A program made the translations under genes and the position numbers. The notes beneath the pieces were generated by a model that worked only from the letters and a program-made list of their open reading frames with translations, ran no database searches and was not told the origin of the DNA. Of a stretch of DNA of 64,000 nucleotides, positions 24,401 to 36,393 are shown one piece after another. Numbering within the stretch: the stretch's first letter is position 1; every line of letters starts with the position of its first letter. The stretch covers positions 15,069,845 to 15,133,844 of the forward strand of contig OZ020524.1 in assembly GCA_963971425.1 (NCBI GenBank). Reading direction: 5' to 3'. The DNA is from Bryoerythrophyllum caledonicum (Eukaryota; Streptophyta; Bryopsida; Pottiales; Pottiaceae).

Positions 24401-27400
24401 CCCAGTGCAGCTGCTTCAATTTTTGCTTCGGAGGTGAAATCACTTTAGGCGCTGCCGGCTTCTTCCCAACATTGAGAGGCTTTAAGCCAGGAGGTGGCGG
24501 AGGATCACCCTTTTTGGGTCCTGGAGGTGGCGGGGGAGGTGGACCACCCCGCCCTCCTGGAGGAGGTGGTGGTGGAGGACCCCCTCGTCCTCCTGGTGGC
24601 GGTGGTGGAGGAGGAGGACCCCCTCGTCCTCCTGGTGGCGGTGGTGGAGGAGGAGGACCCCCTCGCCCTCCTGGTGGCGGTGGTGGAGGAGGACCCCCTC
24701 GTCCTCCTGGTGGCAGTGGTGGAGGCGGAGGAGCACCTCGTCCTCCTGGTGGCGGCGGTGGAGGCGGAGGAGCACCTCGTCCTCCTGGGGGAAGGGGTGG
24801 GGGTGGGGGTGGAGGAGCAGCTCGTCCTCCTGGAGGTAGAGGTGGAGGAGGGGGTGGAGCAGCTCGTCCTCCTGGAGGTAGCGGTGGAGGAGGGGGTGGA
24901 GGTGGTGGAGCAGCTCGTCCTCCTGGAGGTAGAGGTGGAGGAGGGGGTGGAGGTGGTGGAGCAGCTCGTCCTCCAGGAGGTAGAGGTGGAGGAGGGGGTG
25001 GAGGTGGTGGAGCAGCTCGTCCTCCAGGAGGTAGAGGTGGAGGAGGGGGTGGAGGTGGTGGAGCAGCTCGTCCTCCAGGAGGTAGAGGTGGAGGAGGGGG
25101 TGGAGGTGGTGGAGCAGCTCGTCCTCCTGGGGGAAGAGGTGGAGATGGGGGTGGAGCAGAGCGCCCTCCAGGAGGTGGTAGGGGCGGTGGTGGAGCAGGA
25201 GCAACGGTCACTCCTGGCGGTTGAGATGGTGTTGCTCCTCGAGGTGGAGACGCGGACGAGGGAGCAGGACCAGTAGCTGCCGGATTAGATTCTTCTATGT
25301 CATCAAGCGGGGTGCTGTTCAGTCTAGAGATGGTAGAATTTATACTGTACAGGAACTGGTTTGGGGTCTCTTTTCGACTGGCACGCCTTGCAAGCCCAGA
25401 AGCACCATCTTTCCTGCTGGCACGCCTTGAGAGCCCAGGGGTACCATCTTTCCGGCTGGCATGTCTTAAGAGCCCAGGTGGAGTTGGAGCCCCAGCATTG
25501 ATAAACTTGATAGAAGGCAGAGGAAGCCTCGCAGAAATCGGTCCCGATTTAGGCGAGGATGCCTCTTCACCATCCGAAGAAGACCATCCACCACTGCCAG
25601 AGCTTTCGTCACTACGAATCGATGGCAACGGGACGTAGGTTTCTATGTTCAGATGGCCAACCGAGATGGACTCCACGGGAGCATCTGTTTCTTCTGTCGC
25701 AGCAGTAGGAGGTGCAGGAAGAGGACGAGGAGCGGTGGAATTATGGATAAAATTGGATTTCACAGGAGCCTCCTTCCTAGAAAGAGCGTGACTTGGTTGA
25801 CGCTGCAATCCTACCACTGGGACAAAGTTTTCCACTTTCACATCTCCACCAAGCGCGCTGCTTCCTGTCCTCTGTTCAATGGATGAATGCTTGCGACCCA
25901 ATACCGCACGTGAAGGATCCACATCGCCATTATCTTTCCCTTCCCCAGCGCCACTCCCACTCCCATGAGCGAACCGGTTTGGCCTTCTCGACGCATTGGT
26001 CGATGAAGCAACCGCACTTTCGAGCACAGACTCTTCTCCTTCACCTTCCCTTTGTGCTCCCGCTCTGTCCCCAATGCTTTTAGACGATCGGAATAGCATT
26101 CCAGGTCTTCTAACTGAAGAAGAACCAGCATTCTCTTCCATAATCGCTTCCCTCTCTTCAGAGGCTTCGACCTCCCTGTTTGCTCTAAGCCTACTTTCTC
26201 TGCTTTGAAACGAACGGTTCAGTCTCATCGATCCTCTCAAGGAAGGAGAATCTGCACTTTCCACCACGGTCGGTTCAGTATCTTCCCCGGCCTCAACCCT
26301 CCGGTATCGGTCCCCAATGCTTTGAGACGATCGGGCAAACCTTCCAGGCCCTCTCACTGAAGATAAGCCCGCGTTCTCCTCCATGTTCGCTTCTTTCTCT
26401 TCGGCCGATTCGACCCCCCTGTTTGCTCTAAATACACCGCTTCGGTTCAGTCTCATCGATCCTCTCAGGGAAGGAGAATCTGCACCTTCCAGCGTGGTAG
26501 GTTCAATATCTTCCCCGGCTTCAACCCTCCGGTAACGATCCCTAATGCTTCGAGACAATCGAGCAAACCTTCCAGATCCTCTAAGTGAAGGCGAACTCGC
26601 ATTCTCGAGAGTAGCCCCTCTATGCTCTGCCGCATCGGACTCTCTGTAACCCACAACTCGGTTTGCACTGCTTTGATTCGGCCTCGCATATCCACGACGG
26701 GAAGGCGAACCCGCATTTCTCTCTTCTGCTGCATCGAGTTCCCTGTACCCTGCAAGTACACTTTCACTACTTTGGTACAATCGGTTCAGCTTCATCGATC
26801 CTCTCGGAGAACCATACCTCCCTTCTGTTGCGTCGAAGTCCTGGTACGGAGCAAGCCTACCTTCACTGCTTTGAGACAATCCGTTGAGCCTTCTCGACAC
26901 TCTAAGCGAAGAAGACCTGGAACTTTCGGACACAGTAGCTTCATACTCTTCTCCTCCTCCTTCACCGTCTCTTGCTGCCCCGACTCTGTCCCCGAAGCTT
27001 TGAAGATATTGATTCGGCCTTACAGGTCCCCTCAAGTAAGAACTGCGACCATTCGCCGGCATGTTAGGATCTCTCCCTTCAACAGCGTCGTGCTCCCTGA
27101 ACGCTCCAACTCTATCTTCGCTGGTTTGAGAATAGCGGTACGGCCTTCTCGGAGCTCTCAGCGAGTAGTCCGCATCTTCCGAGATGATAGCTTGCGTCTC
27201 TTCTGCAGAGTCGACTTCCCTATATGCTCCGAATCTGTCACCTCTCCTTTGAGGAAATCGGTTCGTCGTCCCCGACCCTCTCAGCGAGGAAGAAACCGCA
27301 GTTTCTTGCAGATTGGCTTCCCTCTCCTCTGCTGAGTCAAGTTCTCTGTATCCTCCGGCTGTTCCCACAATGTCCTGTTCATCCTCAACTCTGCTAGGCC

Positions 27401-30400
27401 TTCTCCCACCCCATACCTTCCCACTTGCTTCGGTGTATCTTCCACCTCTCCTTAATCCACCCTGGATAGGAACGGGTGTTCCTTCAACACCAGCAATATC
27501 TTCATCCGTAGTGGCCTTCCTCACATAGCTTGGTGAATGCAGACTACCAGAGTCGTCAAACTTCGCACGATTACTTGAATTTACTTCCTCAACATTCTGT
27601 CCTCGTAACAGTGCAGCCCCTCTACCAACTCCCGCTCTTCTCACGTCTCCAGGCCTCATCCTTGACGCAACATCTCCTTCACCTTCTCCACTACCTGCAT
27701 CTTCTCCAGAAGGAGCGAACTTAATTCTTCCAGGTCTCGTAGGCTTTTGAGTCTCCGAGTTTGGATTAGACTCCAATTCACCTGATTGTGTTCTCAACGG
27801 CAAGGGAAGTGCAGGGAGGACTTGCGGAGCCATGACGAAACTACTCTTCCGATGGACTGTATCACTCTTTGTAGATGTTTGTCCACGTGCCAAAAGTGTA
27901 GAGTCCTGCCCAAACTCTGTTTCATCATGGGCAGGCTTATGACCAAGTAAACCTCCCATCTGTAAAAACGCACTTGTCGCTTTATGGGGATTTTCAAGCC
28001 ATCCACTGATCCTGCAATACTCACAAACATAAAAGTAATTAGAAAGTTTTCACGAATTTCATTGACTTTTAAATTACTGGTTTTCGCAGCAAGGATAAAG
28101 CTGATAAAGATAATGGAATGGTACTCTCGAAAAGATCTATACCTACTCTCAAGCTTCGCCTTTTTGAAGTCCTCTCTTAATTTGACGAATCTGCAATACA
28201 ATCAGCCGTTCCAACTCAGTATGACATCGTAGCATCAAGATTCGAAATGCAGATATTACAGTATCTTTCAAAAATATAAAGAACGTCCAAATGGCTCATA
28301 TTTCTAAGATTTAGCAAATATTAGAGCTAAAACTAGTTCATTACGGACTTGGTGTTCACTAAAACCCAGTAATATTTCTTCGGCAGACGTGCAGGAGAAC
28401 GGGTAATATAAAGAAGTCAACCATAAAGAAGAACGTACCTCACTGCATACTCTTTAAGCTCCTCTTTAAAATTAGTATGGACCAATGCCGGTAGGCTCTC
28501 TGGATCCTCAATGATAAGAACATTCACCATTCTGCAAGATACAAAAACAAATCATCAGGACATCAAGACTAGTCGAAACAAAGCAACCGATAAACAAAAA
28601 TCAGGTCTGAGAGTTAGACTTACGTGCCCAGAAATTCAAACTTTTCATCCACTGCCGGAGCCTTGAAATTTCGTACAAACTCCGCAAATTCGACCACATC
28701 GCGTTTCAACACATAACCCCCACTGCAAAAATACAGGTCTAAATGAGTCTCCAAAGCCTTTGAACTAGAAAGAGTATCAGTGCAAAGAATGCCTTCAGAA
28801 ACGCCACTACCTGCTACAAACAAGCATAGGTATAAATCCAAGTGCTAAAATATCTTAACACTGTATGGAGAGGACCTCAAATCCACAAACCTGACACTAA
28901 AGGTAAACCGTTCCCAATGCACCAAAAGAGTTTTGTACAAATGGTTTCCCTGCAAGAATCCACAGAAGGGTTAGGAACCTTGCCAAGATGTCTGGTTAGC
29001 AGAACTTGAACAATCAAACAATTGAAGGCGTGTCATACTGTGCATTTTCTAAATTAACCATAGTAGCTAAAGGTTAAGTACCTATACCAATTCTGTCAAA
29101 AATGCTTGTTTGTTGAGTCCCTCCAAGGAAGCATAACCTGCATCCAGCATGTGCTCCATGTATGCTATAACTCTGAAATTTCAGCATTTTGTCAAAATTA
29201 TCACACAAAAGCGAGTCCATTCCACATAACTAATCCCCCCAGAAAAACCACTTCATAAACTAATGTGAAGGCGGTTCATGTCAAACTTGGGTTCTAAAGA
29301 CTTTAGAATTCATGAAAAGAAGATTAAAACTCTATAACCAATAAAAATGAGCAATTAACCAATCAAAATTTTAATGATTCAATTTACTAACTAAACCAAC
29401 GAGGAACATAGCAGGCAATATTGCCGACCTAGCTACACCTTGATTGGTAAGGTATCAGATCTAACATATTGAATGGGTAAATGGTATGAAGTCCACAGCG
29501 GTAGGAAAGGCTACCCACTTGGTACATGCACTAGTGGGTTGATGGTCTGAAGCGTGTCCATGCTCTGCTGATTTGAAATCAGTAGCTCTCTGTTCTGCAG
29601 ACAGAATGCGTTCCACCTGCAAAGCCAATCAAAGTGTTAATAACACATTAAGTTCGTACAGTTTCAAATGCTTATATCTGGCGCAGCAATCAAATCCACC
29701 TCAAGGGCTTTCACAGAGTTAATGCAAGATAAGCTGGAGAAGTGGAAATATACCTCTGCCATAATTGTGTCGATACACATTTGAAGACCTTTCAATGCAG
29801 CACGTTCAGGATTAGCCATGGCTGATGCCATCTGTTCACAGCATGCCGCATAAGCTCGATCTAGTAAAAATCGCGAGATGCTGTTCGCCAGATACTGCAA
29901 AAAAACCATGTGTGTGAATGGCCTAAAATTAGAAACGCGTGCATGTCCACACTCACGGGCCTCTAGTATACATTTAGATATACTGATTTTCATGCGTGAG
30001 TGATGAAGACGCACCTGCTGAACCGAAGCAGCATTTGCTGTGGCTCCTTTAACAGCAGTCATAAATCCACGAACCGCACGTTCCCCAGCAGTTGCGGCTG
30101 CCTCTGCCTGAACACCATTTTTGAAGCAACCAAACATCCAATTCTAATAATTGAGTACCAGCCGAGTAATAATGACATCTAATTGCAATTGTCCTCATGG
30201 GCAAAAAGACGCTACTAAAAAACTGTGAGTTTACTATAATCCAGAAGTTCACGAGGCACTTTTGCGTAGATTGGAGGTCAGACGCTCTTCAAGTGCACTA
30301 ACATAGATACTAGTGCGCAAGGTTCAACCAATTCAACTGTGTAAATAGATCACATAGATAAAAATGTTTGGATTACAAACCGCAGTAGCAGCAGCAATCG

Positions 30401-33400
30401 CTACACGGTGGCTCACTCTAGAGCCAATTTGGTAAATATTTCGCCTCTGAGCAGCTTCATTTAAGGCATCCATTGCTCTTTCTAATTCTTCAGTTGTGAA
30501 TTGGCTGACCTGAAGAACGCAAAACCCAACTACCTTTCAGTCCTACATTCCATAATGTTGTGTATTGCTACTACCGAATTAAGTCAAAATCAAACACACA
30601 TAACACTCGCAGAATTAGCATTCCAACATCTTTCTAATAGATTCTAGTTTCCAGCCGTACTAAATATGTACTTCTCTGTGAACTAGTGCATGCAGAAGCG
30701 CACAATTAATGAACTACAATAAGTCGAAGCACATAGATCCTCAACACAATGACTTTTACCTGGTCAAGTAAGCTGATAAAAACTTGGCTAACGTTCACTG
30801 CCAAATTATCAGCCTGCAGCCCCAAATGTAGCCCGAAAAAATCAGAAATCAATGTGTGACGATAACAGCACTTCAATCTTGCATCCAGATGCCACTACGG
30901 AGGTTGCTTTCACAACCTCCTGATTTGATTGTTTACATCCACCACAGTATGACAATTGTATATAAGCAGTAAATACAATTTTTTTGTAAAGACATGCCAA
31001 CCTCGTTAAACAACCGAAACTACTGCTCATCAAACTGAAGTGGAAGAGTAACAAAGTACCTGTGGAGTAAAAAGCACACAGCGAGCTACAGCGTCCTTGT
31101 TCCAATGCTTGAAATCGTCCACAGCACTTTCATGCTTGGTAGGTTCTTCTTTTCTCAACTCTATCATCTGACCATGACAATGAAGAGTGTAACTTCAATA
31201 AGATGTGCAGTACATGAAGAGTACAAATTCAAACTGCCTGCTGCTAAATTAAACATCACGTGACTCTACCAAACCACGATGCACTAGTTTTCCACCTAAA
31301 AAAACAACTTCAAAGGAGTAGCTTGCAATCCGTGTTTCCCGCAAAAATCACTGTACCTTGCATTCGAAAAGCTGCGACAGCGATGCAAGTTCACGTTCTA
31401 GATAAACACCTGATTCTAAATACTTCGTAAAGAGGGACTCGGGTTGGCCTGAACAGGTCACTCAACTATCAGTTCTGCACTCTAAGAAAAGAAAAAGCCA
31501 CAAAAATTATCAGCTTACTTAGAGGCTATTTGTATTAACAAACAACAATTGCCCAGATTGCAATTGAACATGTTCAGCTTAACACAAACATAATACGACA
31601 TCCACTTCTTTGTGGTAGGTATATAGCCCAGTGATCCGCTTTTACCTTCATAATCCATCTCCCCGCATCCCAGTATGCAGAGTTCTTTGACCAATTCTTG
31701 GGTCTTCTCGAAGGCTCCAGCAAGCAAGCGCAAGTACTGACAAGATAAGCATAGATCGTGTCAGAAAGGTCTTATATCCAAATTAAGCGACTCAAACCTG
31801 TACATCTCCATGTGGACACCACATAAAATTCACATCCACGTGATGGGCATACATATTGCAAGAAGTTCTAAAATTCGCACAATGACTTTTGAACAGATTT
31901 CAGAAATGTACCCACCTTCTCATTGCCACCTTCGTGCATTGGAATTGGAAATTTCTCAGATGGAATATCAAGTAGTGTCTCTAGCGCTGCAGCCACGCGT
32001 TGTTCAAGCACTCGCTGCATTACATTTGTAATATTAGCGCGCAAAAACAAACTCAGCAGCAAAATTACTTCGATAAAATAAAATTTCACAATCCTAAAAC
32101 AGAAACCAAGAGTGGCAGTGTTCATCAAATTAAACCAATGTAGGAGTTACCTGAACCAAATTGGCCATCACTAATTGAGGTGATGGGAACACGGTGGTCA
32201 CTATTGTAGACTCCTCTCGCACAGTTTCTACAAGTCCAAAAAGTTACTTGGCATCATCATTAAAAGGCTTAATCTGGGTTGAAGATACTACTCATGAACA
32301 ACAAGGATACAATAAGATTTGACCTATGATTAATATCTGGACACAAACAGAACATCTATTTAATGTGCACATACCAGCAATATCCTTGTAAAGCACAGAA
32401 AGGCCGGTCATCATATCAGGAACACGCCCGGAAACAGATCTTTGCAGAACGTACGCATCCTTATTCATAACCTCCACATCTATGAACATCGGTCGAGATG
32501 CAACATACAGCTGCATTATGCTTTTCCCTTGATTGAACTGCGTAGACGTGAAAGTGATGAATATGAAAACCCGATACAAACAGGAATTATGGAGATGACC
32601 CCATATATCAATTTCTGCTACTTAAAATATCAATGAAAACTAGCTAAGTGAAGATCCACATGTCGAAGTACGATAGAAGTACAATATCAAGGGCAAGGAG
32701 TGAGTACAACAGTAGACATGTAAAATTGAGTTAAAAAGTAATGCACTAGATCTCACAACTTCGTATCTTCCTAGATAGTTGGCCCTAAACAGACAGTCAT
32801 TGAAGAAGCACAGCACAAATTGCACAGCAGATGTAAGACTGGAAGACTCTACTTTACTCCTGCCAATATACAGCATAACACCAAACAATTTAAACTCCCG
32901 TTTTTATTTTTCTCCATTTGTTGTCATCGTTAAAATTATAGAAAACCCAAACATATCTAGTAATAATAACCCCTAAATTCTTTTCCAATCTTCGATTCAA
33001 TTCGACCATAAATATATATTAATATTCCATATATCAACAGCTTGAATACCATTGACAAAAGAGATCCATGACAATTACATATCCAAAATCACTACTGAAG
33101 ACTAACCTGGCTAAGAATTTTGGCACACTCAGTCATTACAAGCAAGTCCTTCCTCTGAGAGGCCGTGTCAAAACGAGCCAGCAAGCGATTCTCCAAATCT
33201 GAATAAAGAACATTAACTTGTCAGACCACATTATTGATGAATGTACCAGCAATTTCAGAGCGTGTCACGTACAAACAGCTCCAACATTTCAAACAGTAAG
33301 ATTGTAAAATTTCCAATATAAAACAAATTGCGCTAGAATATGGAAATAATGCTATAGCCACGGCAACTATTTTTATTAAACGAACCAAAATGCCAACCCA

Positions 33401-35676
33401 TGTCACATGAAACGTTGTAGCAAAAATGACAATCTCCATAATATAATCATACCATTGCAGTATTCTTGAAGGTTTTCAAATGCAGCTTCTAAGCCCACAC
33501 TTGGAGTACCAAGTCCTCCATTTCCAGCGACTCCAATATCCAATTCAGCAAACAAACCTTCACACGTGGATGAACAATTAATTCTTCCAGAAATCTCTCA
33601 TTTTCAACTTCTATAACATTTCGAAGTAGAGATCAAAAAAACTAAGTTCTTAGCAATCTGAAGCCGCAGTTTAGACTTCTGAAGTCGCGGTTCATGGCCA
33701 AATGCCCTTCAAAGATGTCCTACAACTAATTCCTTCAACTACTTAAAGTTCTCTGCTGAGTCGGAGGTCCTTTGAGCTCAGATTGATTAAGAGAAAGCAA
33801 TCGTCGTATCCAAGAAAGGACACGTGTATCTCAACATAAGGACTCCTGACCCCCAAATCTATCGACAGCCCTAATCAACTTTTGATCAAAAGGAACTTTA
33901 ATTTGAAAACTAGAATTGAATATATTTTCACTTGTAAGAAGAATCCTGCTTAGTCACAACAAGATCCAACAACCATAATACTTACGGAGTTTCAGTGCAA
34001 CAGCTGCAGCCTCCGTCACACGCGCGTCATCGGAGAACAATGGAGAAAGCTTAATGAGCTCCAATGGCCGCGAGTTAAACTCCGTCATATACTGATAAAA
34101 ACCAAATGTCTCAGTCAAAAACAAGAGGTACGACATGAAAATAAACACAAGTGCATTCAACAGCTTTGTCCTCAAGCAATTTATTGAACCACCTAAAGCC
34201 TTCAAACAAAAAAACCAATCAAAAAACCACTCTTATCGTACGCTAATGACCTGACTGCAAACATGGGTTACCCTTTCAACTAATTCTCAGTCACACAGCC
34301 GAGACGACGTCCAAATAGCAGGGTATTCAAGTACTGAATACAGCAACTTCGTAGTCTACAGTCCACCTACCATCGCAAATAATTGGCTCATCATAACGTA
34401 CCTTTATGAGATTGATAGTCTCATTGGCAGTAGACTTCTGACGATCGGCATTCTGCAAATTGCCAAAAGGACGGTCCTTCAGTGATTTATAACAGAGGTA
34501 CGATTTGCCAAAAGGAAACCAGGCTCGAAAGCGATGGCAGATGAAAACGAAGGATCAAAAGCGTCCGAAACTCGGTGAATTTTAGAATACAACATCCCCA
34601 GACGAAAATTGTAAAACTCAAATACATCACTAAAAATCTCTGTACTGAAAGTGACCCGTTGAATATAGCCAGATGACAAAACCTTCTCATTAGTGCTGAT
34701 ATCCTTTTTTTCTTCCTTCGTTTCGGAAAAAAGTTGATACATTGCAGCGAGTGCAATAGAACAGAATACCGATTACAGGAAGGAACGACTAACCTGTAAG
34801 TGCTGTCCAATTCTAAGTGCAGTTTGGCATACTCCCGATAATCGAGAGTCCAATCGACTGGAAGTGCTGTACAAATCCTGCACTCCTTTTTCCAACTGCA
34901 CATGCACCTCGTTTATTAAGTAAAACCACTAGCCATGATCTACACTCTTGAGAAACCAAAGCTAATGCCGAATCAATCAACTAAACAGCAGCTGCTCGTA
35001 ATCAGCCTCATCACAAAATCTAAACGAAGAACAATGTAGCAAATGTTTTCAAGAAGTTGCCTAACCTCATTGAACTTCTTCTCATGATCTGTATCAAACC
35101 CTTGCAGCTCATGCTTGAGCTCTCCCAAATGATCGTCGACCTGGTGTAATGCCTCTGTTAACAACTCAACCGAAAAACTAAAAAACGAACCTCCTGCAAA
35201 AGCCAGAGCTCCTCCACCGCCTCCACAGTGCCAAAACTTGCATTGATCCAATCCTCCGACTAAACCTAAATCTTACCTGATAGCAGAGGTTGATGAGCTT
35301 CTTGCGAGCAACTCTGCAAGCTCGCGAAAGCCCGTCGGCTTCAAAGAGAGGCGAATCAACCGCCTTCTCCCCAGCATTCTCAATCCTTCGGCGATCAGTC
35401 CGCTTGTGGTTGACGCCATCCTTGGACGTCACGAGCTGCTCGAAGAACTCGTCGAACAGCAATTCCCCCTACAAATGCCCGCCACACACACACCGTCACA
35501 CCAACCGTCGCACATCCTCCAAACCCTAACACTCCCAATTCCGCATCTGAACCCTAAATCCTCACCTTAAACGCCTCCACATCCACCTCCGCGGCCCTGA
35601 ACGCGTCCGCCGAGCCCTTGCACGCCGTGGACTTGTCCGGATCCCAAGTCCTCGTCCCCCCGCCCCTATCCGGCAT
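22735..35676 (-). CDS. For1F: SEC10-formin fusion protein (For1F-type)
   Basis: A 28-exon minus-strand gene whose exons add up to 2412 codons plus TGA. Exons from the 5' end: 35566-35676, 35277-35468, 35066-35140, 34794-34895, 34402-34452, 33986-34091, 33453-33557, 33107-33198, 32375-32537, 32151-32227, 31916-32014, 31646-31736, 31357-31448, 31060-31167, 30760-30813, 30381-30509, 30015-30107, 29754-29894, 29519-29616, 29088-29172, 28891-28949, 28624-28722, 28439-28531, 28143-28190, 24340-28011, 24019-24212, 23640-23875, 22735-23508. Residues 1-788 are a full-length exocyst SEC10 (for example QFNQGKSIMQLYVASRPMF, then IDVEVMN; SLEGLNKQAFLTEL). Residues about 1007-1465 are a 12-fold repeat, followed by a proline-rich FH1 and an FH2 actin-nucleating domain. 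A fusion of this type is known in mosses as For1F. It couples vesicle tethering at the plasma membrane to actin filament assembly. There is no internal stop, and every junction keeps frame. Confidence 0.95.
24480..25235 (-). repeat. FH1 proline-rich minisatellite
   Basis: About 17 proline blocks of 4-10 residues are separated by LPPGGRAA, GGRGG or similar. At DNA level, 24830-25130 holds near-identical units of about 60 bp, evidence of recent array homogenisation. FH1 recruits profilin-actin for the adjoining FH2. Open frames on the opposite strand and in the third frame are by-products of this repeat. Confidence 0.9.
25979..27356 (-). repeat. Twelve-fold protein repeat of 32-43 residues in the SEC10-formin linker
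   Basis: The unit pattern is (V/F)GxYRExDxAEE, then an acidic spacer, then S(S/P)SLRGSxRxNRxxQSxxDR. I count 12 units, at fusion residues about 1007-1465. Units 7-11 alternate two subtypes (one starting YRRVEAGED, the other xANRxVExAEE), so pairs have duplicated recently. It is Arg/Ser/Glu-rich, probably disordered and phosphorylatable. I know no named domain with this pattern. Confidence 0.75.
28143..35676 (-). other. SEC10 (exocyst) moiety of the fusion, exons 1-24
   Basis: Twenty-four small exons (48-192 bp) encode the whole SEC10 fold, colinear with Arabidopsis SEC10 as I remember it. Landmarks in order: ELLFDEFFEQLV; ARKKLINLCYQVDDHLGELK; SSRLDSRLSGVCQTALRIGQ; LFSDDARVTEAAAVALKLR; LENRLLARFDTASQRKDLL; RPMFIDVEVMN; RVLEQRVAAALETLL; GAFEKTQELVKELCILGCGE; YLANSISRFLL; ASLEGLNKQAFLTEL; VDEKFEFLG; and last VKLREDFKKAKLES, where plant SEC10 proteins normally end a few residues later. 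SEC10 links the two exocyst subcomplexes. The N terminus differs from Arabidopsis and is about 40 residues shorter overall. Confidence 0.93.
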
Positions 35677-35812
35677 CTGCAAACAACCAAAACCTCCACC
35701 AAATCAGAAAATTCCCCAACCCTCACAGCACCTAAACCAATCTAAAAGCCGAAGAATCTGACCTTTACTCCTCGTGGACCGACCGAGCATCCCTCCCTTT
35801 GCTCTCCGCAAT

Positions 35813-35833
35813 CTACAAGAGCTCCAACGCCAT
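35813..35833 (-). promoter_or_regulatory. Short upstream ORF in the SEC10-formin leader
   Basis: ATG GCG TTG GAG CTC TTG TAG encodes six residues about 140 bases upstream of the main start. The main ATG (35674-35676) directly follows a splice-acceptor-like TTTGCAG, and a donor-like AAAG-GTCAG lies near 35762, so a leader intron is plausible. A second upstream ATG (35788-35790) would then run into the main start out of frame. Inferred only. Confidence 0.35.
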
Positions 35834-36393
35834 GGAATGCTAGAAAAACAAAGGCCGCGTGTGCGAGACGACAGGATTAGTGACTAGTGAGGGAGACGGG
35901 GATCAGTGACTTCGGCCGATTCGGCCAGATTAGTGGGTAGTGAGAGGCGTACGAGGGGAGTTAGTGAGTTGGAGTGGAATCGTATGACCGAGTAGAGTAT
36001 ACTGGTGGTTTGACTTGGTGGCGAGGGTTCGTATTTCCCTTGTTTTCCTTGTGGAAGCAATCACGTTTGAGGTTGAATGGGTTGCGTCTGGCGCTGGTTT
36101 GTTCAGTCCCTTGATTTCCTTGATACCGTCGTTGCTATTCCGGGGTCACGATGGACTTGTTCTGCGCCCAGGGTATCGTCGCGCCAGCTCATTCGTATAT
36201 GGTACGATGTCCCCCGGGTGTCAATCGTGCTCCTCGATTCTCCCGGGTTCCGGGTGTCAATCCTGTCTCCGGGTATTTCGGGATCGGCCTTCGGGTATCA
36301 ACCACGATTTGTGTGATGGAGGGGCATCTGCACCCCTGGCTAGGAAATTCCCAAGCCAGGGCAAAATACCTCCGTGGAGAACGGGGACGCTCA
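35834..36393. other. 5' flank of SEC10-formin
   Basis: The probable promoter region of the fusion gene. No clear TATA box was seen on the minus strand. The long open frame on the plus strand (36015-36899) has no protein-like features and crosses a MITE, so I do not call it. Confidence 0.35.

Larger units (their letters stand above)
24340..28011 (-). other. Giant exon 25: linker, 12-fold repeat, FH1 and start of FH2
   Basis: One 3672-bp exon follows 24 small ones. It opens in frame from SEC10 (AG|G arginine codon, then ISGWLENPHKATSAFLQMGG). About 200 residues of Ser/Gly/Arg-rich linker come next, then the 12 repeats, then a Ser/Arg-rich stretch with three LxRxASRKxG-like units (near 25400-25470). 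The FH1 proline track and the first FH2 residues (KQLHWDKVKAAPDTSMVWDN) complete it. The contrast with the small SEC10 exons suggests that a formin gene's large 5' exon was joined to the 3' end of SEC10. Confidence 0.9.

Noticed and set aside
24482-25276. Long open frames on both strands across the FH1 region (Gly-rich, Leu/His-rich, Val/Glu-rich)
   Set aside because: They are by-products of the GC-rich proline-codon minisatellite in the formin exon. Their composition is purely repetitive.
26622-27335. 237-codon open frame on + opposite the 12-fold repeat
   Set aside because: It is the shadow of the repetitive Ser/Arg-rich exon 25 on the other strand and has no domain features.
22735-35676. 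Two separate genes, SEC10 and a formin, in tandem
   Set aside because: There is no stop, promoter or intergenic gap between them. Exon 24 and exon 25 join in phase, and the fusion architecture is known in mosses.
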